Below are positions 15,802 through 24,660 of a stretch of DNA of 64,000 bases, piece by piece. The translations under genes were made by a program, and so were the position numbers. The notes beneath the pieces were generated by a model that was not told the origin of the DNA, did not search any database, and worked only from the letters and a program-made list of their open reading frames with translations. Each line of letters begins with the position of its first letter. The stretch's first letter is position 1. Location: NCBI GenBank assembly GCA_963697995.1, contig OY969110.1:1054001-1118000 (forward strand), written 5' to 3'. This DNA comes from MFD00082-c5 sp963697995 (GTDB lineage: Bacteria > Chlamydiota > Chlamydiia > Chlamydiales > JAJFMB01).

Positions 15802-17343
15802 TTATTGCGTTAAGGTGAGCGATTTTTTAACTTCGTCCACATCCACAAGGGCAATATACGCTTCTTTGTCTTCAACGCCGAGCGTTACAGCTATATGTTT
15901 TCCTTCGTGATCTAAACTCATCCCTGCGCAGTATTCGATGCCAATAGTTTTGATGTAAAATAAGGGGGAGGCTTTTGTGATTTCGAATTTTTTATTGAGG
16001 AAAATAAAGCGATGAAGGTAGTAGCGTCTATCGGTGTAGGCCACTTCGTGTACAATAACTAGGTAGCCGTCATCGAAGGGAACAGGGCCGGCTGATCCTC
16101 TAAATCGGGAAGTGTCTAAAAATGAGTTTGTTTCGATTACTTTTTTTGTGGTTCCCGTGATGGGATCCACTTTAAAGACAATTAAGGGATCGTATGAATA
16201 GATCGCATGAATTTGTTGGTTTAGGACAAATGGAAGCCAGTTTTTTTCACACCGTTTTGGATCGGGTCCTTTAAGAGGAGTCATTTGCGTAATGCTTGCA
16301 TCTTCTCCAATTTTACCAAGACCTATCTGAATCGTGTTGTTTGGATTGGCATCGACAAGCGAGCTTGTGAACCAATTCTCCCCATTGAACTTAAACAGGC
16401 GGCAATCCTCTTTCCCTTCGGCGTACCACCAGGGAAATTTGGGGTAGTTTGATTTATCGAGAATCTCTTCTTGCGAGAGGCGCTTAAATGATTTATCCAT
16501 CGAAATAAGAAAATTGCGGGTGACGATTTTCTTGTTATTAGGATCGCGGGACCAGAAGTGTTTTGCATTTTTTTGCCCATAGTTGACGGTTCTACAAATC
16601 ACATCGTACCCATTCTCCGTCTTTTGGATCGAAGGGTTCATGGGATTGAAGTATTCAGTGTCAGTGATTTTAGGAAGCTGCACATCGACTGGGATAAGGG
16701 TTGCCTTAAGCTGCTTTGAATAGAAAATCGCGTTGTTGAGAGCCTGGTTTTTTGTGTACCAGGGAGCCTCCTTGTTGACAAGAAGGCGATTGAGCGCTTG
16801 ATACCCCTCCTCTTTGTAAGGAGTGTAAAAGCTTGCAATCGAGAGTTCCTCGTCGAGAAGGTAGCTGTAAACTTCTTTTGACATTAACGGGGTAAAAGTT
16901 TTAGGTTTTGGAAGAGCTTTTCCTTGTCTTGCATAAAAAGTGGCCATCTCATTTTGACCTTTATACCTAAAAAAACGTGCCAGCTCGTAGAGAGCTTCAG
17001 CTCTTTTGGGATTGAGTTGAAATGCTTTGGTAAACGCCTCTTCTGCGCGGTTAAGCTCCTTTTTCTCTTCATAACATTTTCCAAGGGTCAAATAGCTTCG
17101 CCACACCTCTTCACTTAAATCTCCCCTTTCAACTCTCTTCTCAAGCCATTTCATCGAAGTATTGATGAGACCTAATTTTTTACTTGTTTCCCCCAAGTAA
17201 AACATCGTATGGGGATTGTTTGGATCCTTCTCAATCAGGTTTAAGAGTTTGACAAGATTTTTTTCCGTCTTGTCGGTATCTGCTAAGAGAAGTCCTGGTA
17301 TTACAAGTAAAAGAAGGATGCGGTACATGAAAAAAAGCCTCAT
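15802..17343 (-). CDS. Exported TPR plus five-bladed beta-propeller protein
   Basis: A 513-residue protein with a signal peptide (YRILLLLVIPGLLLA). Residues about 30-150 are TPR units (HTMFYLGETSKKLGLINTSM, AEEAFTKAFQLNPKRAEALY). The C-terminal 300 residues contain NPSIQKTENGY, EDCRLF, KNWLPF, IYSYDP, GSAGPVPFDDGYLVIVHE and YCAGMSLDH. These regularly spaced motifs resemble five-bladed propellers of GH43/GH130-type glycan-binding or glycan-cleaving proteins. The assignment is by pattern only. It is the last of three related minus-strand genes and overlaps the previous one by 4 bases. Confidence 0.7.
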   Translation of the reverse strand: MRLFFMYRILLLLVIPGLLLADTDKTEKNLVKLLNLIEKDPNNPHTMFYLGETSKKLGLINTSMKWLEKRVERGDLSEEVWRSYLTLGKCYEEKKELNRAEEAFTKAFQLNPKRAEALYELARFFRYKGQNEMATFYARQGKALPKPKTFTPLMSKEVYSYLLDEELSIASFYTPYKEEGYQALNRLLVNKEAPWYTKNQALNNAIFYSKQLKATLIPVDVQLPKITDTEYFNPMNPSIQKTENGYDVICRTVNYGQKNAKHFWSRDPNNKKIVTRNFLISMDKSFKRLSQEEILDKSNYPKFPWWYAEGKEDCRLFKFNGENWFTSSLVDANPNNTIQIGLGKIGEDASITQMTPLKGPDPKRCEKNWLPFVLNQQIHAIYSYDPLIVFKVDPITGTTKKVIETNSFLDTSRFRGSAGPVPFDDGYLVIVHEVAYTDRRYYLHRFIFLNKKFEITKASPLFYIKTIGIEYCAGMSLDHEGKHIAVTLGVEDKEAYIALVDVDEVKKSLTLTQ

Positions 17344-18851
17344 TTGATTGAAAGATTATTTATTACAGACTCAACAGGAATAAGAGCTATAAAAGACGTT
17401 TTGTCTTCAACTCCTAAGGTGAGGACAACGTTTTTTTCCTCGTGGTCTAAAGTCATTCCTGAACAGTACTCAACCCCAATTGTTTTAAAGTAAAAGAGGG
17501 GAGAAGCTTTTGTGATGCGGAACTCTTGGTCTAAAAAGAGAAATCTGTGGTAGTAGAAAAATTTTCCTGCAAGAGCTCTTTCGTGCACGATGACAAGATA
17601 GCCCTCTTCAAAAGGGATGGGTCCAGAAGATCCTTGAAATCTGGTTCCATCAAAGGGACACTTGTGTTCTACCACTTTTTCACATTTTCCTGTGTCAAGA
17701 TCGGGTTCTAAGATAATGGTTGGATCGTATGAGTAAATCATTTGGATCCGATCGTTGTGAACAAAGGGTAACCAGTTTTTTTCCGCTCTTTTGGGATTGG
17801 GGCTATTTAAAGGAATCACTTGTCCCGTCTTAAGTTTTCCTAAGGCTACTTGAGGCGTATGAGTGGGATTAGCTTCTGTAACAGCACAACTAAAAAAGTT
17901 CTCCCCATGATAAGAGAAAAGGCGGCAATCCTCATTGCCTTCCATTTCCCAAGGGAATTTGGTGTAGGTGGAGTGATCAAAGATCTCTTCTTCTGACGTG
18001 ATGAGAAACTCTTTATCCGTTGTGACAAAAAGGTTGCGACTTATAAAGATGTATCGTTTGGGATCGCGGGTTAGTAAGCTTTGATTGTTCTCTTCATTGA
18101 TTTTTTCATAATTGACTAAGCGGCAAATCAGTTCATACCCTGATTCTGTTCTCTGGATCGAAGGGTTAATAGGATAATACGATTCTTTTTCATCGATTTT
18201 TGGACAGGTGACATTTAAGGGAATATAGGTGGCATCGATAGGTTTGATATAATAGCGAAGATTGCTAAAAGCTTGATTTTTGATGTGGAGGGGAGCCTCT
18301 TTGTTTAAAAGTAGTCTGTTGATCGCATGAAGCCCCTCCTCTTTTTGAGGGGAGTAGAAGGCGGCAATCGAGAGCTCCTCATCTAAGAGGTAGCTAGACA
18401 CTTCCCTAGAAATGATCGATGACTCCTCCTCTGGTAGGGAGATTTTTTTTCCTTCAAGGGCATAATAAGTGCAAAGTTCATTTTGCTCTTTTTTCCTGGC
18501 AAGTTTTGCCAAATGATAGAATGGCTCAGCAAATTTGGGAGCGACTTCTCTTGCTTTAAGATAAAACCCATTGGCCTTATCGAAATCTTTTTTCTCCTCA
18601 TAGGCTTTTCCAAGGGCAAGATAGGAGAGCAAAAGTTCCTTTGGAGTGCCTCCTAGGTCAATTTTTTTTTGGATCCACTTTAACGAAAGGTCTGTTAGAC
18701 CCAAATTTTTGTACGTTTCAGCAATCTCTTCCATCAGATGAGCATTTTTGGGGTCGCAATCTTGCTTTTTTAGGAGCGCTAGAAGATCGTCCTCCGTTGT
18801 AGCTAGAAGAAGAGATGAGAAGGTTGAAAGGAGAAGAAAAGTTCGTAGCAT
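17340..18851 (-). CDS. Exported TPR plus beta-propeller protein, paralogue
   Basis: A 503-residue paralogue of the 15802-17343 product, with the same order: signal peptide (LRTFLLLSTFSSLLLA), TPR region (LMEEIAETYKNLGLTDLSL, KANGFYLKAREVAPKFAEPF), conserved SSYLLDEELSIAAFY linker, then the propeller motifs NPSIQRTESGY, EDCRLF, KNWLPF, IYSYDP, GSSGPIPFEEGYLVIVHE and YCSGMTLDH. It starts 10 bases after the upstream GT10-propeller gene and overlaps the next, so the three form one operon. A role in handling a glycan made or modified by the neighbouring transferases is an inference. Confidence 0.7.
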   Translation of the reverse strand: MLRTFLLLSTFSSLLLATTEDDLLALLKKQDCDPKNAHLMEEIAETYKNLGLTDLSLKWIQKKIDLGGTPKELLLSYLALGKAYEEKKDFDKANGFYLKAREVAPKFAEPFYHLAKLARKKEQNELCTYYALEGKKISLPEEESSIISREVSSYLLDEELSIAAFYSPQKEEGLHAINRLLLNKEAPLHIKNQAFSNLRYYIKPIDATYIPLNVTCPKIDEKESYYPINPSIQRTESGYELICRLVNYEKINEENNQSLLTRDPKRYIFISRNLFVTTDKEFLITSEEEIFDHSTYTKFPWEMEGNEDCRLFSYHGENFFSCAVTEANPTHTPQVALGKLKTGQVIPLNSPNPKRAEKNWLPFVHNDRIQMIYSYDPTIILEPDLDTGKCEKVVEHKCPFDGTRFQGSSGPIPFEEGYLVIVHERALAGKFFYYHRFLFLDQEFRITKASPLFYFKTIGVEYCSGMTLDHEEKNVVLTLGVEDKTSFIALIPVESVINNLSIK

Positions 18852-18860
18852 GTAGTGACC

Positions 18861-20839
18861 TCATTTTATGGAAAGATGTTTTTCAATCGATTCTTTTGGG
18901 AAAATAGCAAGATACGCCTCTTTATCCTCTTTTCCAAACGAAACAATGATCTCATTTTCGTTGTGGCTCCAAGTCATTCCACAAGCAAATTCAATTCCTG
19001 GAGCTGTAAAGTAGAAAAGAGGGGAGATTTTGGTGATTTGAAACTCTTTGTTTAGAAAGAGGAATCGGTGGAGGTAGTTTCTTCTGTCGGTGATGTTGAG
19101 CTCGTGTATCAAGACCAAGTATCCATCGTCAAAAGGGATTGGGCCGGCAGAGCCACTAAAATTTGAGCAATCAAACTTTGAGTCGGTTTGGTAGGCAATT
19201 GTATGGGAGCCCGTGTTGGGATCGAGTTTATAAATAGTGAGCGGCTCGTATTTATAAATGGCAAAGATTTCGTTTTGAAAAGCGAAGGGTAACCAGTTTT
19301 TTTCTTTTCTCAAAGGATTGGGGCTGACAAGAGGTGTCAGTTTATCGCAACAGGTGTGATCTTTTGAGATTTTCCCAAGAGCCATTTGCGTGGTATTAAG
19401 AAAATTGCCGTCACTAATTGAGCAAGTAAACCAATCATCTCCTTTAAAATCAAAGAGATGATAATCCTCTTGTCCAATGACGGGATAGTATGGAAACCTT
19501 TCATAAACTGCGTTGTCGACGATCTCTCTTTTTATAAGAGGAGTGAATTCTTTGTCAGTTGAGACTAGAATGTTTTTGTTGATAAAGATGCGTCCTCCTA
19601 TTGGCCAATAATCCATCCCATTTTTGTGGTCATAGTTGACAAGGCGGTAATTGATGTCGTACCCCGTTTCTGTTTTTTTGATAGAGGGGTTTGTTGCAAA
19701 AAAGGGGTACTCTGGATTGAGGGGAATGGGAACAATTTTAGCTTGAAACTCTTCCATCGGCAAAAAGAGGCGGCTTGGAGTGAGCTTTTTCGAGGAGGGT
19801 TCAGAAGGGGGCGTTTTAATGAGTGTCATCATTGTGGTGATAAAATGATCTATAGTAAATACTTTTGCTTCTTCACTTTCAAGATACGCTCTAATATGAG
19901 TGAGGTACTCTTCATACTCCTCTTTATCCATGGTCTTTAAGAAGGTATAAAGATCTTCTTGGCTCTCAAAATCTTCTCTTGCAATGAAGCAATTTTTAGG
20001 AATATAGGAAGTGATATTTGGAGCGCCGTAATAGATAGGAACGACTCCTGCTTGAAAACAGGCGAAGATTTTTTCTGTGATATATCCTGGAATCCCTTTA
20101 CAGTTTTCGTAGGCAAAAGCAAACCGGTAATTTTTTAAGACTTCGATTTTCTCTTTGTGGTCCTCCTGGGATCATTCCCTTGTAGATACTTAAGCCAAGA
20201 GGCGCCCATCCACTTGAGCCGAAAAGTTCAAAATCTTGCTTGTGGTGTGTTTCAAAAAAATCAGCCAGAATTTTTCTTTCACGCGTAGAGCGCATTTGGA
20301 GCTCGGGAGTATCCAAAACTTGCGACCATTGCGCAAAGTTTTTTGTTTTCAAAAGGGACGATGTCCTTCGTCATAGGGTAGAGGACAGGGTAGTGAATTT
20401 TGAAGTATTTATTATTGTCGACTAAGGTGTCGAGGACTGTGTAAATTTTTCCGAAATATTTGTGGTATTCAACATCGTAATCTTGCGGCATTGTCGCTGG
20501 GGGCTCCCAAAGAAATAAGATGAGTTTTTCTTTCGGATATTGGATCAAAAACTGTTCTGGAACTGATCTATCAAATGAGATCAAATAGTCGACTTGCGAG
20601 TGATGCGGAGGGGGAGAATAGGGGTTACCTACTTGGAGATTAAACTCCTCATTTTTTGCAACCCGATAGAATTGCCGGGTCGCATCCTGATTGTAGTATA
20701 TGGGAGGGCCTTCCCCTTCAAAAAGATGGTCTCCCCAAAAAAGAGGATAAAAGAGTGTGGTTTTTGTGGTCTCCACGGCGTTAAGCGTTACGAATAAGAA
20801 AAAAAACAAAATGGGCATCATCACCACCACTCTCCTCAA
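18861..20839 (-). CDS. Exported GT10 (fucosyltransferase-like) plus beta-propeller fusion, two frameshifts
   Basis: Read through two single-base shifts, this is one gene of about 660 residues. A signal peptide (VVVMMPILFFFLFVTLNA) is followed by a GT10-like domain: IYYNQDATRQ, LFLWEPPA, then RFAFAYEN, GYITEKIFACF and VPIYYGAPNI, the hallmark C-terminal GDP-fucose site of alpha-1,3-fucosyltransferases. From about residue 390 comes the same propeller domain as in the next two genes (NPSIKKTETGY, EDYHLF, KNWLPF, GSAGPIPFDDGYLVLIHE, FACGMTWSH). The shifts are one extra base in GGG at 20305-20307, which otherwise gives a stop at 20279-20281, and one in GG at 20159-20160, which otherwise gives a stop near 20098. 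Removing them gives GYSELQMRS and GGHKEKIEV. It could be an expressed gene with sequence errors or a young pseudogene. Confidence 0.75.
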
Positions 20840-20951
20840 TTAAAGTGAGCCATTTTAAAGCTCTTAAATTTTTTTAGCTATAAAAATTTAAATAGGAAAA
20901 AAAAGAAGCGTTTGGGTATTGTTGAAAACAATCTTTTTTAAGGAGTCTCAT

Positions 20952-22911
20952 TTGAAACTTTTTCATCTAGTGTTGAGTCTTTTTTTCTTTTCCTATCTTG
21001 AAGCCGTGCCCTACAAGGTTGCTGTCATCTGGACAGGTCTTGGAGAGTTTGAGCTGGCACAAAGAATTGAAAAGTCTTGTCACAATTTAGGGTGGCAATG
21101 TCTTGTGGTCTATGGGGGAGATCCAGCGAATGATTTTCATAAGACGTTTGCCGATCTTGAAAATCCTCAAGACCCATCTTCCTTGATAGAGCATTTTCAA
21201 CCCGATTTTTGTCTTCATTTAAAAGAAAATATGAAAATTTATCCTTATGCTCCGAATTACTTAGCTGTTACAGGTTGTTCAATTGAGTTTTTTGATGGGC
21301 ATTTTGCTGTAAATGAAGAGTTATTTAAATATGATGGGTTTTTATATTCGAGTCCAAGAGTCAATTCTTTAAAGAGTTTTTTTGAGTCTTCCGGACGAAA
21401 ATTTAATGGGTTACTTTGGTATGTTTCTTGCCCTAAGACTGACTATCAACCTATTGGGCATCAGACCCTTTTTTATTGTGGATTTCAGTGGGATCCAAAA
21501 AGAACAAGTCCTGCTTTTTTAACTTTGTACACTCTTTTGAGTGGGAAAGGATATTTTGAGGTTTGGGGTCCTGAGAGTTCCTGGTCTTATTTGCCTCGAT
21601 CGTATCGAGGTTTTATTCCTTTTGGGGGAGATTTTCTTCAGAACGCGATTAGAGAGGCTGGAATAACTCTTGTATTACACTCACAACCCCATATTTATTT
21701 GGCAGCTCCCTCTTCTAGGATTTTTGAGGCCGCTGCTGCTTGTAGCGTTGCCATTTCAGACAGACACCCTTTTATTATGGAACATTTTGGCGATTCTGTT
21801 CTTTATGTTGATGATTATTTAAGGGGTGAAGAGATGTTTTCTCAAGTCGATGCTCATATGCGTTGGATTTTTGCTAATCCTAAGGAAGCTGAAGATCTTG
21901 CAAAAAGAGCTCATAATTTATTTGTAACGAAATTTTCTCTCGAGAAGCAACTTGAAAATTTAGGCAAAATGCACGAGAAATGTTTAGAGGATCGCTTTAA
22001 AAAAATCGTGATTGGGGGCGTTTGCAAAAATGTGGAATCCTGTTTGAAGAAAACGATTGAGAACATCGAAGTCTTTAGCGAGTCGTTTCTTCGATTATAG
22101 AGTCGTTATTTATGAAAATAACTCATCAGATGCTACGCCTCTTCTTTTAGCTGAGTGGGCAAGGCGTGATCCAAAAGTGAAAGTGATTTCTGAAATAATA
22201 GATGATGTGGCCTCTTCTAGAACAGAGAAAATTTCAAACGCGAGAAATAAGCTTTTGTCTTGTATAAAAGAGTCACAATATAATGAGTTTGAAACCGTTG
22301 TTATTGCAGATCTTGATTTTAAAACCGATTGGCCAATAGATGCAATTTGTGAAACAATTAACACTCCAGGGGATTGGGATGGAGTTTTTGCAAATGGGAT
22401 ACTCTCTTCTGGAGTCTATTACGATCGGTATGCTTTCCGGGATAAAGAGCACCCTTTTGGTCCTGAATTACTGGCAAATTCTTGGTGGACAGAAGTCACT
22501 GATTGGGAAAGAGGGATTGTTTTTAAAGCTGATCAACCTTGGCATCCTGTTTATTCAGCTTTTGGAGGACTTGGGATTTATAAGAGACAAAGCCTTTTAA
22601 ACGCTTTATATTCGGGTCTTGCGACCTGGGATTTACAAAAGTATATGTCTCAAATCATCCAAAAAACCTCTAAGGAAAATAAAGATTTAAAGTATTATGC
22701 TGAAATAAATGGCATCAATCTTGATTTAGATTTAAAAGATGTACCTATAGTTTTTCGATATAATTCTATCGGTACAGCGGAAAATTCTCCATGGGTCACC
22801 TGTTGTGAACATTTGCCATTTCATGCTTTGATGAGTTTGCAAGGGCATGGAAATTTTTACATTAATCCGAAAATGGTGATGAAATATTCCGATGAAGAAA
22901 TATTCCGATAA
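20952..22911 (+). CDS. Exported two-domain glycosyltransferase (CgeB-like plus GT2/GT69-like), frameshifted
   Basis: The start is TTG 20952, six bases after AAGGAG, giving a clean signal peptide (KLFHLVLSLFFFSYLEA, then VPYKV). The upstream in-frame TTG at 20919 lacks this. Residues about 20-370 resemble CgeB-type group-1 glycosyltransferases (PSSRIFEAAAACSVAISD, then HFGDSVLYVDD). The second domain matches the stand-alone protein at 23651-24620: IGGVCKNV, YRVVIYENNSSDATP, the DxD-like ADLDF, YYDRYAFR, HPFGPELL and SAFGGLGIYKR. One extra base near 22080 (AGCGAGTCG) splits the frame; without it the junction reads IEVFS-SRFFDYRVV. The C terminus has been extended by a 16-bp duplication at 22881-22912. 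Confidence 0.75.
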
Positions 22912-22929
22912 TAGAGAGGAAAGTATTGC

Positions 22930-23640
22930 ATGTTTAGAATAAGTTATTTAATCAGTTTTTTGTTGATGGCATCTAGTTGTTTTTCTCAATACTACAGTCA
23001 GATTGGGCAAGATGAGACCGTCAATTCGAGGTATTTCAAAAATAAAAGGGATGGGGTTTTTGTCGATATTGGGGCTCACAATGGAGTGACCTTTAGCAAC
23101 AGCTGTTTTTTTGAAAGGGCACTTGGATGGAAAGGTATTGCAGTCGAACCAATTTCTGAGGTTTATGAAGAATTAAAGAAAAACCGCACTTGTGAGTGTG
23201 TTAGGGGCTGCATCACAGATTTTACGGGACCTGGGGATTTTGTCAGGATTAAGTCTCCCTTTGTGAACACCGAGATGCTTTCTGGTTTACTCCAAAAATA
23301 CGATCCTCGTCATATGGAGAGAGTCAAAAGGGAGATTGAGACTTATGGGGGTTCTTATGAAATCATTAAAGTTGATTGCTATCTCATAAATGATCTTTTA
23401 AATAAAATGGGTTTTAATCATATAGATCTATTGAGTTTAGATACCGAAGGGGGAGAGTTTGAAATTATTTCCTCGATCGATTTTAGCAAGTTTGAGATTG
23501 ATGTGATAACCCTAGAGGATAACTATCATGATTCCCGTTTTATTCCTTTTTTAGAATCTAAAGGATATCGATGTATTGAAAGAAACCATTTTGATCTTCT
23601 TTTTGTTCGCGAGGCTTTTTTGAAAACGGTTCAAGGATAA
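22930..23640 (+). CDS. Exported FkbM-type SAM-dependent methyltransferase
   Basis: A 236-residue protein with a signal peptide (SYLISFLLMASSCFS, then QYYSQIGQDE). The Rossmann core is FkbM-like: GVFVDIGAHNGVTFSNS (SAM loop), WKGIAVEPI, CVRGCITDF, IIKVDCY, IDLLSLDTEGGEFEII and VITLEDNY. FkbM proteins O-methylate sugars or natural products. It lies between two glycosyltransferase genes, so methylation of the glycan they build is a reasonable guess. GAGGAAAG precedes the ATG by 6 bases. Export of a SAM-dependent enzyme is unusual because SAM is cytosolic. Confidence 0.82.
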   Translation: MFRISYLISFLLMASSCFSQYYSQIGQDETVNSRYFKNKRDGVFVDIGAHNGVTFSNSCFFERALGWKGIAVEPISEVYEELKKNRTCECVRGCITDFTGPGDFVRIKSPFVNTEMLSGLLQKYDPRHMERVKREIETYGGSYEIIKVDCYLINDLLNKMGFNHIDLLSLDTEGGEFEIISSIDFSKFEIDVITLEDNYHDSRFIPFLESKGYRCIERNHFDLLFVREAFLKTVQG

Positions 23641-23650
23641 GGGAGGATCG

Positions 23651-24620
23651 ATGAAGTTTGCTCAAATTTTTCTCTTTTGTGTTTTTTTTGAGACGGCTTT
23701 GATGGGAGAGAGTGTCAGTCAGAAAAAAATACTGATCTGTGGGGTTTGTAAAGATACCGCGTTTGCAGCGGTAAATTCGATCGACAATATTGAAAAATTG
23801 GGTGCTAAATTTTCCGATTATCGGGCTTTAATTTATGAAAATAATTCAACAGATGGAACAGATTTTATTTACAAGGAGTGGGCTCAACAAAATAATCGTG
23901 TCGTTTTTCAATCAGAGGTGATTTTGGAGGCCGATCTTGCGCTTTCGCGCACTGAAAGAATAGCCAATAGTCGCAATCACCTCCTTTCATGGATTAAAGA
24001 GCCTCAATACGATGAGTTTCAATACGTGGTGATGGTAGATTCTTGACTTTATCACTCCTTGGCCAATAGAGGAGATTTGCAAAACGATTGAGACTAAAGG
24101 TCATTGGGATGTGGTCGGAGCTAATGGTCTTCACGCGGAAGGGTATTATTATGATCGTTATGCTTATAGGGGAACAGATTACCCTTTTGGTCCTGAATTG
24201 ATTGGAATTACATTTTGGGACGAGGTGAGTTCTGGCCCTAAGATTCATTTTAAAGAAGAGAAGTCTTGGGTTTCAGTTTATTCTGCCTTTGGCGGATTGG
24301 CTATTTATAAGAGAAAAAGCCTCTTAAAAGCGAGTTATTCGGGTTTAGTCACAAGTGACTTAAAAAAGTACTACAGCTATATATTCAAACTAGTTTCAAT
24401 CGATAATCCTCAATTTAAGAAATATTGTGAATTAAATGGGTTTCGTAGAGGTTTTGATCTAGGTAAATATGCAGTTATTTTTAGACAAAATAGCCAGTGG
24501 TATTCTGCTGATAACTATTTTAAAATCACTTGTTGCGAGCATGTCCCATTTCATGCTTCGATGGCTCTCCAGGGACATGGGAAATTTTATATCAATCCAA
24601 AATTGATTATGAAGTATTAA
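23651..24620 (+). CDS. Exported GT2/GT69-like glycosyltransferase, frameshifted
   Basis: About 322 residues when read through one extra T at 24040-24041 (GATTCTTGAC). Signal peptide KFAQIFLFCVFFETALMG, then ESVSQ. The body is a paralogue of the second domain of the 20952-22911 product: ICGVCKDTA, YRALIYENNSTDGTD, RTERIANSRNHLL, MVDLDF (restored DxD), YYDRYAYRGTDYPFGPELIG, SAFGGLAIYKRKSLLKASYSG, then CCEHVPFHASMALQGHG near the end. It is preceded by GGGAGGATCG and sits 10 bases after the FkbM gene, in one operon with it. The break places TGA directly after TCT. Confidence 0.75.
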
Positions 24621-24622
24621 AA

Positions 24623-24651
24623 GGGAAGGTAAGGGGTGGCCTTACCTTCCC
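24623..24651. terminator. Bidirectional intrinsic terminator
   Basis: A 12-bp perfect stem, GGGAAGGTAAGG / CCTTACCTTCCC with loop GGTGG, lies between the convergent glycosyltransferase and oxidoreductase genes. Confidence 0.88.
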
Positions 24652-24660
24652 GATAAATAA

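Noticed and set aside
24031..24050. TCT-TGA-C in the 23651 gene as an RF2-like programmed frameshift site.
   Set aside because: The other breaks do not share it, and removing one T gives the conserved DLD better than a slip at the stop would; a sequence error is simpler.
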